This document shows, in pieces, positions 32,516 through 40,627 of a stretch of DNA of 64,000 nucleotides. A program made the position numbers and the translations under genes. This DNA is from Geoalkalibacter subterraneus (GTDB lineage: Bacteria; Desulfobacterota; Desulfuromonadia; Desulfuromonadales; Geoalkalibacteraceae). Position 1 is the first letter of the stretch, and every line of letters starts with the position of its first letter. The stretch is from the NCBI RefSeq assembly GCF_000827125.1, contig NZ_CP010311.1, positions 3,245,001-3,309,000 on the forward strand, given 5' to 3'. The notes below the pieces were generated by a model, which was given only the letters and a program-made list of their open reading frames with translations, was not told the origin of the DNA and searched no databases.

Positions 32516-32839
32516 TCACTCCCCTCCGTCCTCACGCACCCGCCACCCCTTCCGGTGCGCTTCGGTGTCAGCCCGGTGCTCGGTGAGATCAGCGGCGATT
32601 TGGTCGACCTTCTTTTCCAACCCGCCGATCCGCAGATCAAGCCGCGCCTCGACCACTGTCAGCCGGTGGTCAATTCCGTCCATGCGCTCATCCAGACGGG
32701 TCTCCAGGCGATCCATTTTCTGGGACAACATCTGTTGTCCTTCGCCCAGCAAGTCAAGCTTGTCTCCCAGAGATTCCTCCAGCGTGCCGATCCGCTGCGC
32801 CAGCAACTCATCGATCCGCCTCAACAATACTTCAGACAT
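32516..32839 (-). CDS. Uncharacterised coiled-coil protein, C-terminal HRxDTEAHRKGWRVRE motif (2)
   Basis: 107 aa from ATG 32839 (GGAGG six bases before it). MSEVLLRRIDELLAQRIGTL, then a long helix with leucine and charged heptads (QMLSQKMDRLETRLDERMDG, HRLTVVEARLDLRIGGLEKK) and the tail DLTEHRADTEAHRKGWRVRE DGGE. The tail matches the 31465-31815 protein while the N-terminal parts differ. Possibly a trimeric or tetrameric coiled coil. Function unknown. Confidence 0.65.
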   Translation of the reverse strand: MSEVLLRRIDELLAQRIGTLEESLGDKLDLLGEGQQMLSQKMDRLETRLDERMDGIDHRLTVVEARLDLRIGGLEKKVDQIAADLTEHRADTEAHRKGWRVREDGGE

Positions 32840-32889
32840 TTTCACCCTCCGCTTCGTTCGTCATTACAATTCGCCTAGAATTATTCGAC

Positions 32890-33119
32890 AAGGGATCAGG
32901 CCAAGCGAACCAACGGTTTTACATTACAATCAACCGGCAAAGACCGCTATTTCGGCCTTATAAGCCCCATTTCAACATCAAAACCAAGACTGTCTCACGC
33001 CCGCTCGCTGTGCTCTCTCAAGACGCAAAGAACGCGGAGAAAACCTTTTGTTGAACGCAGATAAAAGCGGATGGAAGAAACCATAGAGAAACCATAGGGA
33101 CGTTGTTTACTCGTCAACC
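32890..33119. repeat. Block H copy 3 and R2 repeat
   Basis: 32893-33020 is a diverged block H (CTATTTCGGCCTTATAAGCC), followed by CAAGACGCAAAGAACGCGGA, half of block G (TTGAACGCAGATAAAAGCGG) and R2 at 33097-33119. It covers the gene-free 32840-33150. Confidence 0.7.
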
Positions 33120-33152
33120 AAAGCACCCGTCACTCGAATGAAGTCGACATTG

Positions 33153-33264
33153 TTATAGGGACCGCCGATAGATATCTTTTCGATGGCCTACCCGAATCAC
33201 TTCGACAACAAGGGCATCTTTCACGATGTTGTAAACGCAATAATTCTGGCAACAGCTTCCTTTG
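33153..33264 (-). pseudogene. RelE-type toxin remnant, second copy
   Basis: Near-identical to 30452-30560, including the same internal deletion junction (AAGGAAGCTGTTGCCAGAAT), and ending EVIRVGHRKDIYRRSL. It was therefore duplicated after the gene had already decayed. No antitoxin is attached. Confidence 0.75.
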
Positions 33265-33272
33265 GATGGACA

Positions 33273-33600
33273 GGGACGCTGTTTATTTGTTGACGCATTT
33301 CCAGTGATCCAACCTTGAAAACTTTTTCCATGCGACGGAAACACCAATACTTCAGCCCCATTAACAAAACATCCATTCTATGTGATCCAACCAATTCTGT
33401 CTATCGGGAAATCTTAAACCCTCGGGACGCGGGACGAGGGATGCGGGACGCGAAGACCTTAAAGACTTTGACTTTCTCGTTCCTCGTCCCGCGTACCGCG
33501 TCCCTTCGCCTCAAAATCCTGGTGAACGCAGATAAAGGCGGATTTGCGCAGATGGAAACATTACAATCAAAACAAAGGCGAACCAATAAAGTGGATGCGG
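33273..33600. repeat. R2, block E, GGGACGCGGGACGAGG hairpin and block G fragment
   Basis: R2 at 33273-33294 runs into block E (ATTTCCAGTGATCCAACC ... ATTCTGTCTATCGGGAAATC), then the GGGACGCGGGACGAGGGATG / CTCGTCCCGCGTACCGCGTC hairpin, then GGTGAACGCAGATAAAGGCG. The same order is seen at 37989-38200. No gene between 33265 and 33673. Confidence 0.75.
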
Positions 33601-33673
33601 GCAGCTGTCAATGTCTGACTCTCTTTTCGCGACAGCTTCTGAGCCGCAAATGAAATTGGACGGTCACCAGGCA

Positions 33674-34000
33674 TCAGTTCCCGCGGCAAAATAAATCGAC
33701 TCCAACCCGGTCGATATGTTCTTTGAATGCCGCGTCCTGCAAAAAGTGATACCCGACAAGATCCACAAAATAGGGCAATGTACTGTCATCCAGAGCGCTT
33801 TTAATGCGACGGATGACGTCTTCGCTCTTCAACCTGTCCATAATCGCCAGATCGATATCGCTGCCGGCGGCAAATGTTCCTTTGGCACGGCTTCCAAAAA
33901 CGACAACCGTTTTGACCTCTGGATATTGGTCAAAAATTTCTCGCAGCGTCTGCATATCCCTTGCGGTGAGGCCAAACCGGTTTTTATCAGGCAAACTCAT
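33674..34000 (-). CDS. MNT nucleotidyltransferase of a HI0073/HI0074-type pair
   Basis: 108 aa. TVVVFGSRAKGTFAAGSDID is the GS-x10-DxD core and LAIMDRLKSEDVIRRIKSAL with STLPYFVDLVGYHFL follows. The HI0073-type enzyme partners the helical substrate-binding protein encoded immediately upstream (4-bp ATGA overlap). Thought to act as TA-like pair or nucleotidyl transfer complex. Cytoplasmic. Confidence 0.85.
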   Translation of the reverse strand: MSLPDKNRFGLTARDMQTLREIFDQYPEVKTVVVFGSRAKGTFAAGSDIDLAIMDRLKSEDVIRRIKSALDDSTLPYFVDLVGYHFLQDAAFKEHIDRVGVDLFCRGN

Positions 34001-34404
34001 CGTAAGCTCTCGTCCTTTAAAAACTGGTACAGCTTTTTCAGGGCAACAAATGTTTGTTCACGCAGAATCTTTTCTGACCGTTCAAATTTTTCACCACTGT
34101 AATCGTGGGACAGTTCGTTTCTTATCTCAAGGCCGTCAATCAGCTCCTGGGCGTAAGAGATGTATTCTCCCTGCTGGGCCATGCGCAGGGTATCTTTGGG
34201 GGACGGTTTAAAAACAAAACCTTTTTCCTGTAAAAAGTCTTTTAATACCTTCCAGGCTAGATCAAGGGTAAACTCAAAGCGCTGGATCAGACCATTACGC
34301 TCCAGCTCATTCAAATTTTCCTGATTGATGGCTTCTTCAAGACGCAGATAGGCTTTCTCATAATTTGCGAACCTCTGTTGCCAACGAATATCTTTTTCGT
34401 CCAT
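33997..34404 (-). CDS. Nucleotidyltransferase substrate-binding protein (HI0074 type)
   Basis: 135 aa from ATG 34404 with AGAGG upstream. RWQQRFANYEKAYLRLEEAI, NELERNGLIQRFEFTLDLAW KVLKDFLQEKG and IRNELSHDYSGEKFE are the conserved helices of the NTase_sub_bind family, related in fold to HEPN. The R-N-E-L-S-H-D-Y segment is a HEPN-like RxxxxHxY. First gene of the two-gene operon with 33674-34000. Confidence 0.87.
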   Translation of the reverse strand: MDEKDIRWQQRFANYEKAYLRLEEAINQENLNELERNGLIQRFEFTLDLAWKVLKDFLQEKGFVFKPSPKDTLRMAQQGEYISYAQELIDGLEIRNELSHDYSGEKFERSEKILREQTFVALKKLYQFLKDESLR

Positions 34405-34462
34405 CACATTGTCCTCTTGAACATCCAGTTTTTGCATCGCTTCCGATAAGGGAGACTCATGC

Positions 34463-34711
34463 TTTTAGGACACATTCAACTGACTGTTTCACAGTAAAGA
34501 TAACCGAAAATCCCCGCCATTTTGACTGTAAAAGTTCCATTTCACTGGCAAGATCAAGTCGGTCTCACGCTCTTATCCGCTCTTATCTGCGTTCAAGAAA
34601 ATAATTTTTAAGATCTTAAAATCCTGGTGAACGCAGATAAAGGCGGATTCTCGCTGATGAGAATCTTTCAAACATGACACGCATTAAACATGTCCTCAAT
34701 CGACCAAATAA
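34463..34711. repeat. Block H copy 4 and partial block G copy 3
   Basis: GGACACATTCAACTGACTGT and CCATTTTGACTGTAAAAG (diverged H), then GCTCTTATCTGCGTTCAAG and GGTGAACGCAGATAAAGGCG to 34711, where the intact HEPN gene ends. This fills 34405-34711. Confidence 0.7.
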
Positions 34712-35107
34712 TCAGGGCTTTTCCAGAAAACAACTGATTTTATCGTAAATTGCTTTGACGGCTTGCCGATACCGCGCGATGTCGCTCGGCAAAGGCCGGC
34801 CATGAGGCAACAGGCCTAAATCCGAGGGGTAGCGGGCTTCAAGGTAAACCGTACTCAATTCGCCAAGAACGTCCTCATCACATTCGACCGCAACGCAACC
34901 CTGAACCAACTCGTTTAAGCGGACAAGGTCATGGGTGCGTGGCACTTTTTGCCCGTGTGCTTCCAATACCGCCTTAAGACTTTTTTCGGCACATTGCTGG
35001 GCATGGAAAGCAGCGATACTGGTCAAGTCGTCATCATCGGCGAGCTTTTCGACAGCGAGCAAATCTTCACGGGCCTTGGCCAACCATTCGTGCGCAGCGG
35101 CATTCAT
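34712..35107 (-). CDS. HEPN-domain protein of a HEPN-MNT module
   Basis: 131 aa: HEWLAKAREDLLAVEKLADD, AAFHAQQCAEKSLKAVLEAH, VPRTHDLVRLNELVQ and LSTVYLEARYPSDLGLLPHG, complete PF05168 HEPN architecture. Its C-terminal ~56 codons exist as remnants at 29268 and 32264, so this may be the source copy. It overlaps the upstream MNT by 4 bp. Confidence 0.87.
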   Translation of the reverse strand: MNAAAHEWLAKAREDLLAVEKLADDDDLTSIAAFHAQQCAEKSLKAVLEAHGQKVPRTHDLVRLNELVQGCVAVECDEDVLGELSTVYLEARYPSDLGLLPHGRPLPSDIARYRQAVKAIYDKISCFLEKP

Positions 35108-35439
35108 AGTAGCTCTTGCCCTCCCTCTCTAAGTTCTCGACTGAACGAGCTGTTAATCTCAATAAATTTTTGCCACTCCTTTTTGCTGTAAACCAAAAGA
35201 TCCAGCGGCACGTCCCGATTTATATCAGCCACGCACTTTCGTACTTTTGATACGTTTTGCATCCTTTCGGCAAATGTGGTGGGCAACGTCTCATCATCAA
35301 GCACGACAACCAGATCGATATCACTGTCGGCATCAGGTGTCCCCCAAGCGTGGGACCCAAAAAGGATAACCTTATGAGGCCGTAATTGTCTTAGTCGGTT
35401 TTTTAAACGATCAATTATTTCTTCATGCTCAGGGTTCAT
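35104..35439 (-). CDS. MNT nucleotidyltransferase of a HEPN-MNT module
   Basis: 111 aa from ATG 35439 with GGAGGT at proper spacing. KVILFGSHAWGTPDADSDID gives GS-x10-DxD; LVVVLDDETLPTTFAERMQN and DVPLDLLVYSKKEWQKF supply the third acidic strand. Paralogous to 36954-37295 and 30034-30360. First gene of the pair. Confidence 0.87.
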   Translation of the reverse strand: MNPEHEEIIDRLKNRLRQLRPHKVILFGSHAWGTPDADSDIDLVVVLDDETLPTTFAERMQNVSKVRKCVADINRDVPLDLLVYSKKEWQKFIEINSSFSRELREGGQELL

Positions 35440-35489
35440 CTGAACCTCCATCATGGTGAACACAGATGAAAACCATTAATTCTAATCAT

Positions 35490-35765
35490 CGCCCTTCTCG
35501 CAGGGTCGGACCAAGACAACTGCTCGTTTCCAGGACACATTCACCCTTCTCGCAGGGTCGGACCAAGACAACTGCTCGTTTCCAGGACACATTCACCCCG
35601 AAGGCACCCTCGATTTTGCCTTAAAAGCCCCCTTTGACCAGCAAGATCAAAGCCACCTCACGCCCGGTCGCTACGCTCTCTCAAGCCGCAAAGAACGCGA
35701 AGACCTTAAAGACTTTGACTTTCTCGTCCCGCGTCCCTCCGCCTAAAAATCCAGGTGAACGCTGC
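35490..35765. repeat. Block H copy 5 with duplicated start, plus other repeats
   Basis: AGGGTCGGACCAAGACAACT ... CAGGACACATTCACCC occurs twice in tandem (35501 on and 35555 on), followed by the rest of H, a CAAGCCGCAAAGAACGCGA piece and a short GTCCCGCGTCCCTCCGCC tract. No gene in 35440-35820. Confidence 0.75.
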
Positions 35766-35820
35766 CAAAGGCAGATTTATGCGGATGAAAACCCAATCGG
35801 CCCCTTGTGAAAAGCTCTTT

Positions 35821-36162
35821 TCATAAGTTTTTTTCTATAGCCTGGATAGCTTCGTAGAGCGTTGGCAAATCCTCCTGGACGACATTCCACACTATTTCTA
35901 AATCGACCCCGAAATATTCGTGGATGAGGAGGTTTCGAAAATCTTTGATGTCTTGCCATGCAATATGCGGGTAAGCCTTCTTGATCGAATCACCTAGTTT
36001 GCCGACAGCTTCGCCGATGATCTGGAATTCCCGAATAACAGCCGAGTGCCGCATGCGATCATTTTTAAAGGCATCGTAAGTGACGCCCTGCGTGTATGAA
36101 AGGATGGCTTCGGCAGCCTCTTTCATGTCGCGAAGGTATAATGACTCGGTGCGCTTAGACAT
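35821..36162 (-). CDS. hepT: HepT-type HEPN toxin (DUF86)
   Basis: 113 aa from ATG 36162 (MSKRTESLYLRDMKEAAEAI). FQIIGEAVGKLGDSIKKAYP and DFRNLLIHEYFGVDLEIVW contain the R-x4-H-x-Y RNase motif (RNLLIHEY). In characterised HepT-MntA pairs the Tyr of this motif is (poly)AMPylated by the antitoxin. Overlaps mntA by 8 bp. Length and motifs are complete. Confidence 0.9.
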   Translation of the reverse strand: MSKRTESLYLRDMKEAAEAILSYTQGVTYDAFKNDRMRHSAVIREFQIIGEAVGKLGDSIKKAYPHIAWQDIKDFRNLLIHEYFGVDLEIVWNVVQEDLPTLYEAIQAIEKNL

Positions 36163-36457
36163 AAACAATCTCTTTTTCAACGAGCTTTCTCGCCTCAGAT
36201 TTTAACGCACTCTCGATCCCCAAATCGACCTTCCTGCCTAGTTCGTTTTCCAGGTGCCGCTTAAACGCCAAGAAGTTATGCAGATTTTTTTTCTCGGGCT
36301 CCATTTCGATCGCAATGTCGATATCGCTTCCTTCGGTCTGCTCGTTTCGGGCGTAACTTCCAAATATACCTATTTTATAAACTCCGTATTTTTCGTGAAA
36401 ATCCTGTTTGTGAAGCTTGAAAAACGCAAGAATTTGATCTTCGTTTTTAACTGGCAT
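36155..36457 (-). CDS. mntA: MntA-type nucleotidyltransferase antitoxin
   Basis: 100 aa. KIGIFGSYARNEQTEGSDID has GS-x10-DxD; IAIEMEPEKKNLHNFLAFKR and LGRKVDLGIESALKSEA follow, with the third catalytic Asp in VDLG. Expected to AMPylate the HepT tyrosine. Upstream operon partner of hepT. The 117 bp between this pair and the next contain no recognisable repeat. Confidence 0.9.
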   Translation of the reverse strand: MPVKNEDQILAFFKLHKQDFHEKYGVYKIGIFGSYARNEQTEGSDIDIAIEMEPEKKNLHNFLAFKRHLENELGRKVDLGIESALKSEARKLVEKEIVYV

Positions 36458-36574
36458 GGGATCTCTCCTTTTCCCATGAGAGCGCTGATTATATTCCCAA
36501 AATCTGATTTTGACTTGCCCCTCAAAACCTTTATATTCTCGTAATAAGTCTTTTTCTGGTTCACGCTTTTGGCC

Positions 36575-36970
36575 CTATCTGCGCTCGAGAAGAGTGCGCA
36601 CGCCCTCATAAACGGACTTTGCATAATCGGAAAACTTTTCGGCATCTGCCAAAGAGGGGCGGCCGCTCGGCAGCAGCCCCAACTCACCGGGATACCGAGC
36701 TTCAATATAAAGGGAGTCCAGGGTTTTCAGCAACGCAAGATCCATTTCCTGGCCTAGCACGTCTTCTATTCCGCCATATAATGTGATTAGATTGTGAATT
36801 TTTCGAGATTCAATCCCATGTTCTTCATACACTGCCTTAAAAACCTTCTCAATGCACTGCTGGGCATGAAAAGCAGTGATATGGGATAGGTGGGCTTCGC
36901 CGAGAATCTTTTCGATAACATCAAGATCGTCTTTGGCGGCTCGCAGCCATTCTTCAGTGAGCTTTTTCAT
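36575..36970 (-). CDS. HEPN-domain protein of a HEPN-MNT module
   Basis: 131 aa from ATG 36970. EEWLRAAKDDLDVIEKILGE, AFHAQQCIEKVFKAVYEEHG, SRKIHNLITLYGGIEDV and LDSLYIEARYPGELGLLPSG, the same arrangement as 34712-35107 but diverged. R-x2-H (SRKIHN) is in the usual active region. Begins within the upstream MNT gene (17-bp overlap). Confidence 0.87.
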   Translation of the reverse strand: MKKLTEEWLRAAKDDLDVIEKILGEAHLSHITAFHAQQCIEKVFKAVYEEHGIESRKIHNLITLYGGIEDVLGQEMDLALLKTLDSLYIEARYPGELGLLPSGRPSLADAEKFSDYAKSVYEGVRTLLERR

Positions 36971-37295
36971 ACAAAACTTTTCCTTCGGAAGTAATTTTCC
37001 TGGAAAACATGCTTTGCATCTCGACGAATTTCCGGTGCATGGCTTTGGTATGAACAATCAGGTCAACCGGAATCTTTTTTTCAATGTCGATGATCGTGTT
37101 GGCGACTCGAAGATAAATGGCATTTTTCTCGGCAAAATTCGCTGGCAGGTAATCATCTTCCGTGACAACCAGCAAATCGATATCGCTTTCCGGGCCTGGA
37201 TTCCCATACGCATGCGACCCAAACAGAATAATTTTATAGGGGTCAGCGTTCTTAAGCTTTTCGACCAATTGTTTTTTTAGAGCGTCAGTCAGCAT
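36954..37295 (-). CDS. MNT nucleotidyltransferase of a HEPN-MNT module
   Basis: 113 aa from ATG 37295 with GGAGGG upstream. KIILFGSHAYGNPGPESDID (GS-x10-DxD), LLVVTEDDYLPANFAEKNAI and KIPVDLIVHTKAMHRKF. Closest in the window to 35104-35439. First gene of the pair; 37296-37480 upstream contains a 'CTTTGCGCCTTGGCGGCTT' repeat. Confidence 0.87.
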   Translation of the reverse strand: MLTDALKKQLVEKLKNADPYKIILFGSHAYGNPGPESDIDLLVVTEDDYLPANFAEKNAIYLRVANTIIDIEKKIPVDLIVHTKAMHRKFVEMQSMFSRKITSEGKVLYEKAH

Positions 37296-37480
37296 CACTC
37301 TACCCTCCCAAACCAAGGGACGCGGAAATCTTTAAGGTTCTGACCCATCCCCTGAATCCCTTTTATCTCTGCAGAATATGCTTCTCTTTGCGCCTTGGCG
37401 GCTTTGCGTGAGGGCGTTTTCAAAAGCTGTCTCTCGCCCGGTCGCTGCGGTCTCTCAATCAGCCAAAAGATAACAGAGAG

Positions 37481-37780
37481 TTATTCGTCACAGCCGGTAT
37501 CCAGCAACCTTTTGCCATGAACAACGGCAACAATGGTCACCACCGTCTCTTCGACCTGATAAATAATCCGGTAGTTGAATGCGAAAACTTCACGAAAAGC
37601 GAAATCCCTCATTTCAGGGACAACACGCCCCGTCATGGGAAACTGTACCAGATTCCTGGTCGCAGCGACGATCCTGGCGACAACGGTTCGCGCATAAAAA
37701 GGAGAGTCCTGCTCTATATATTCAGCAATCCCCTCCACGTCGGACAACGCCTGCGGGGACCATACTATTCGGTGAGCCAC
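37481..37780 (-). CDS. parE: ParE-type toxin
   Basis: 99 aa: MAHRIVWSPQALSDVEGIAE YIEQDSPFYARTVVARIVAA, GRVVPEMRDFAFREVFAFNY RIIYQVEETVVTIVAVVHGK. The EYIEQDSP helix and GRVVPE...REV...YRIIY core are the standard ParE pattern. Overlaps the antitoxin by 16 bp. Confidence 0.9.
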   Translation of the reverse strand: MAHRIVWSPQALSDVEGIAEYIEQDSPFYARTVVARIVAATRNLVQFPMTGRVVPEMRDFAFREVFAFNYRIIYQVEETVVTIVAVVHGKRLLDTGCDE

Positions 37781-37953
37781 TTTTTCAAGCGGAGCTCCGC
37801 CTCCTCTTGGGAATAGGTTCCTTCTTCTTCGGCTACCCTCAGGCTATGTTTGATTTTTTCTAAAACATAAAGATGGTACTGAACATCTTCCAGCGAACAA
37901 TTTTCGGGAAGCCGGTTGAGAAGGTCTCTGACCTCGTCTTTGGCGGTGTTCAT
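37765..37953 (-). CDS. Antitoxin of the ParE pair
   Basis: 62 aa, helical and charged: MNTAKDEVRDLLNRLPENCS LEDVQYHLYVLEKIKHSLRV AEEEGTYSQEEAELRLKKWL. The LLNRLPENCSLEDVQYHLYV segment is common in small antitoxins linked to ParE. No obvious DNA-binding domain. An R2 repeat lies 36 bp upstream. Confidence 0.8.
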   Translation of the reverse strand: MNTAKDEVRDLLNRLPENCSLEDVQYHLYVLEKIKHSLRVAEEEGTYSQEEAELRLKKWLTE

Positions 37954-37988
37954 TGTCGGTTATCCTTTCACAAATGAGAGGATGAACA

Positions 37989-38200
37989 GGGACGCTGTTT
38001 ACTTGTTGACACATTTCCAGCAATCAAACTCCAAAAACTTTTTCCATGCACTGAAACATCAATTCTTCAGCCCCATTAACAAAACAACCATTTTATGTGA
38101 TCCAACCAATTCTGTCTATCGGGGAAATTTTAAAACCCGGGGACGCGAAGACCTTAAAGACCTTGACTTTCTCGTTCCTCGTTCCGCGTCCCACGTTCCT
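37989..38200. repeat. R2, block E and GGGACGCG tract
   Basis: GGGACGCTGTTTACTTGTTGAC, then CATTTCCAGCAATC ... ATTCTGTCTATCGGGG and GGGGACGCGAAGACC / CGTTCCTCGTTCCGCGTCCC. Same order as 33273-33505. It marks the right border of the TA island. Confidence 0.75.
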
Positions 38201-38208
38201 CACCTTCC

Positions 38209-39219
38209 CTATATCTTATAATACCCCCGATACCATTCCACAAACCGCTCAACCCCTTCATCAATCGGCGTCGCGGGCTTGAAGCCGACATCCTGCACCA
38301 GGTCTTCTACATCGGCGTAGGTGGCGGGGACGTCTCCGGGTTGAATCGGCAGGAGGTTTTTCTGCGCTTTTTTGCCCAGGGCTTGTTCCAGGGTTTCGAT
38401 GAGGTGCATCAGCTCGACCGGGCTGTTGTTGCCGATGTTGTAGTTGCGGTAGGGGGCGGCGCTGGTGCCGGGATCGGGGGTGTCGCTCGACCAGTCCGGG
38501 TTTGGGGTCGCGGTGTTGTCCGTCACGCGGACGACGCCTTCGACGATGTCGTCGATGTAGGTGAAGTCGCGCCGCATTTTACCGTAGTTGAAGACGTCGA
38601 TGGGGCGATCTTCAAGGATGGCCTTGGTAAACAGGAACAGCGCCATGTCGGGGCGCCCCCAGGGGCCGTAGACGGTGAAGAAACGCAGCCCCGTGGTCGG
38701 CAGCCGGTAGAGGTGACTGTAGGTGTGCGCCATCAGCTCGTTGGCTTTTTTGGTAGCGGCGTAAAGCGAGACGGGATGGTCGACGTTGTGGTGAATGGAA
38801 AAGGGCATGCGCGTGTTGGCGCCGTAAACCGAGGAGGAGGAGGCGAACACCAGGTGCTGCACATCGTTGTGGCGGCAACCTTCGAGAATGTTCATAAAAC
38901 CCACCAGGTTGCTGTCGACGTAGGCGTGGGGATTCTCCAGGGAGTAGCGCACCCCCGCCTGGGCGGCGAGGTTGACCACCTTGTCGAAACGCTCTGCGAC
39001 AAAAAGCTTTTCCATGCCGGCGCGGTCTTCCAGGCTCATCTGCACAAAGCGAAAACCGGGCTGGCCGTCAAGCTGCGCGAGACGGGCCTGCTTGAGACTG
39101 ACCTCGTAGTAATCGTTGAGGTTGTCGAGGCCGACGACCTGGTCGCCGCGGGCGAGGAGGCGGTTGGTAAGGTGGAATCCGATAAAGCCGGCAGCACCGG
39201 TGACGAGAATTTTGGACAT
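38209..39219 (-). CDS. UDP-glucuronate 4-epimerase-like NAD-dependent epimerase
   Basis: 336 aa extended SDR. GXXGXXG in [40 protein letters not shown] (typical of GlcA 4-epimerases), [20 protein letters not shown], and the catalytic [24 protein letters not shown] and [12 protein letters not shown] complete the family pattern. Would interconvert UDP-GlcA and UDP-GalA for polysaccharide synthesis. It stands alone between the TA island and wzz. Confidence 0.87.
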   Translation of the reverse strand: MSKILVTGAAGFIGFHLTNRLLARGDQVVGLDNLNDYYEVSLKQARLAQLDGQPGFRFVQMSLEDRAGMEKLFVAERFDKVVNLAAQAGVRYSLENPHAYVDSNLVGFMNILEGCRHNDVQHLVFASSSSVYGANTRMPFSIHHNVDHPVSLYAATKKANELMAHTYSHLYRLPTTGLRFFTVYGPWGRPDMALFLFTKAILEDRPIDVFNYGKMRRDFTYIDDIVEGVVRVTDNTATPNPDWSSDTPDPGTSAAPYRNYNIGNNSPVELMHLIETLEQALGKKAQKNLLPIQPGDVPATYADVEDLVQDVGFKPATPIDEGVERFVEWYRGYYKI

Positions 39220-39235
39220 TTGGGGGCTCCTTAGG

Positions 39236-39302
39236 AGATGGGACGCGGAACGCGAAAATCTTAAAGCTTTTGACCTTCTCGTTCCTCGTCCCGCGTCCCG
39301 CG
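39236..39302. repeat. GGGACGCGGAAC hairpin repeat
   Basis: GGGACGCGGAACGCGAAAAT is mirrored by CTCGTTCCTCGTCCCGCGTC. Similar copies at 40549-40590 and 40999-41120 separate the next three genes, giving one between each pair. Confidence 0.7.
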
Positions 39303-39313
39303 TCCCTTTTTTT

Positions 39314-40537
39314 TCAAGACCTCAACCTCAAATTCGCCTTAATCTGCTCCCAGCGCTGCCGGTCTTCTCCCTCGAGATTGCGACCGAATTCGCGCATGAA
39401 GGCGACGAGCACGGAGAGGAAACCGACCGCAAAGGTGGCGAGGAGGACCATGAGGGCACGCTTGGGCTTGCTTTTGCGGTCGGGGGGAAAGGCTTCGTCA
39501 AGAACCTGAAAACGTGACGTATTTTTGGCCTCTTCGATCTTGGCCACTTCCAGCTGCCTGGTGAGCAGCTCGTAGAGCGTCTCCTGAACTTTGAAGTCGC
39601 GCATCAGACGGACATACTGCAGGCCTAGCTCGGGGACTTCGGAGGTGGAGATAAAGATATCTTCCGGCACGCGCTGGCCCTCGGGGGATTCCTCCAGGCG
39701 GCGGATCTGCTCCTTGAGCTGGGCAATACTTTCGCGCAGGGACTTGACCTGGGGGTTCTGTTCGGTCTGGTAGGAGAGCGCAACGCCGAGTTCCACTTCG
39801 CGGCTGGCGAGCTGCCCCCTCAGGCGGGAGATGGCTTCGATGATGGTCTGGACCTGCTCGTCGATCTTGATCGCCTTGTTTTCCTGCTGGAAATTCTTCA
39901 GGCGCTCTTCCGCGGTGATCAGGTCGGTTTCGACGACCGCAAGGCGCCCCTCAAGAAATTGGCGTTCACGCCCGGCGCTGTCGAGGTTAAGGCGCACATT
40001 GAGGGCCTTGAGCTCTTCCACGTAGGCGTTGGCCATATCGGAGGCCAGCCTCGGATCCTCATCATCGACGCTGATAGTGAGAATCCCGTCGGTCTTGCCA
40101 ACGTTGAACTGGGCCTTGTCATTGAGGTTTTTATAGGCATCGGACCGGGTTTCCCACTCGAACCGCTCCATCAGGTCGAAGCGTTCGATAATGCGGTCGG
40201 CAATGGCGCGGCTCTGCAACATGCCGACATAAAGTTCCCCGGAACCGCCCCCGGCACTGATCCCGGCCATGGCCGCCAGCCCGCCCATATTGCCGAGCAT
40301 GGAACTCAGCCCGCTGCTTTCTTTCTGCGGCGGCAGCAGCCGCGCGTTGGCGGTAAAGATGTTGGGCAGCGTCAGCGTGTAAATGCAGGCCAGGATAAAA
40401 GTCACGGCACAGGAACCGATAATCAGCCATTTATTCCTGACCAGCACCAGCAGCAGGTCGAGGAGGTTGATTTCGTCGTCTGGTTCGGGTGGGGCCAGGT
40501 CAGGGGTACTCTTAAAGTTTTTTTGATCTTCGGTCAT
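39314..40537 (-). CDS. wzz: Wzz-type polysaccharide chain-length regulator
   Basis: 407 aa. Two membrane segments bracket a periplasmic coiled-coil domain: near residue 35-60 ([20 protein letters not shown]) and near 370-390 ([20 protein letters not shown]). The Wzz region [20 protein letters not shown] and long helices ([40 protein letters not shown]) are clear, and [14 protein letters not shown] is the conserved Pro/Lys segment before the last helix. A glycine-rich [17 protein letters not shown] tract follows the first part. Inner membrane. Confidence 0.87.
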   Translation of the reverse strand: MTEDQKNFKSTPDLAPPEPDDEINLLDLLLVLVRNKWLIIGSCAVTFILACIYTLTLPNIFTANARLLPPQKESSGLSSMLGNMGGLAAMAGISAGGGSGELYVGMLQSRAIADRIIERFDLMERFEWETRSDAYKNLNDKAQFNVGKTDGILTISVDDEDPRLASDMANAYVEELKALNVRLNLDSAGRERQFLEGRLAVVETDLITAEERLKNFQQENKAIKIDEQVQTIIEAISRLRGQLASREVELGVALSYQTEQNPQVKSLRESIAQLKEQIRRLEESPEGQRVPEDIFISTSEVPELGLQYVRLMRDFKVQETLYELLTRQLEVAKIEEAKNTSRFQVLDEAFPPDRKSKPKRALMVLLATFAVGFLSVLVAFMREFGRNLEGEDRQRWEQIKANLRLRS

Positions 40538-40627
40538 GATGTTCTCGTGAGGGACGCGGGACGAGGGACGAGGAACGCGGAGGTCAAGGGCGTTAAGCGC
40601 TTGGTGCCTCGGGTTTCTCCCTTCGCA

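Noticed and set aside
38341-39234. 297-codon plus-strand frame
   Set aside because: Antisense to the epimerase gene with all SDR motifs on the minus strand.
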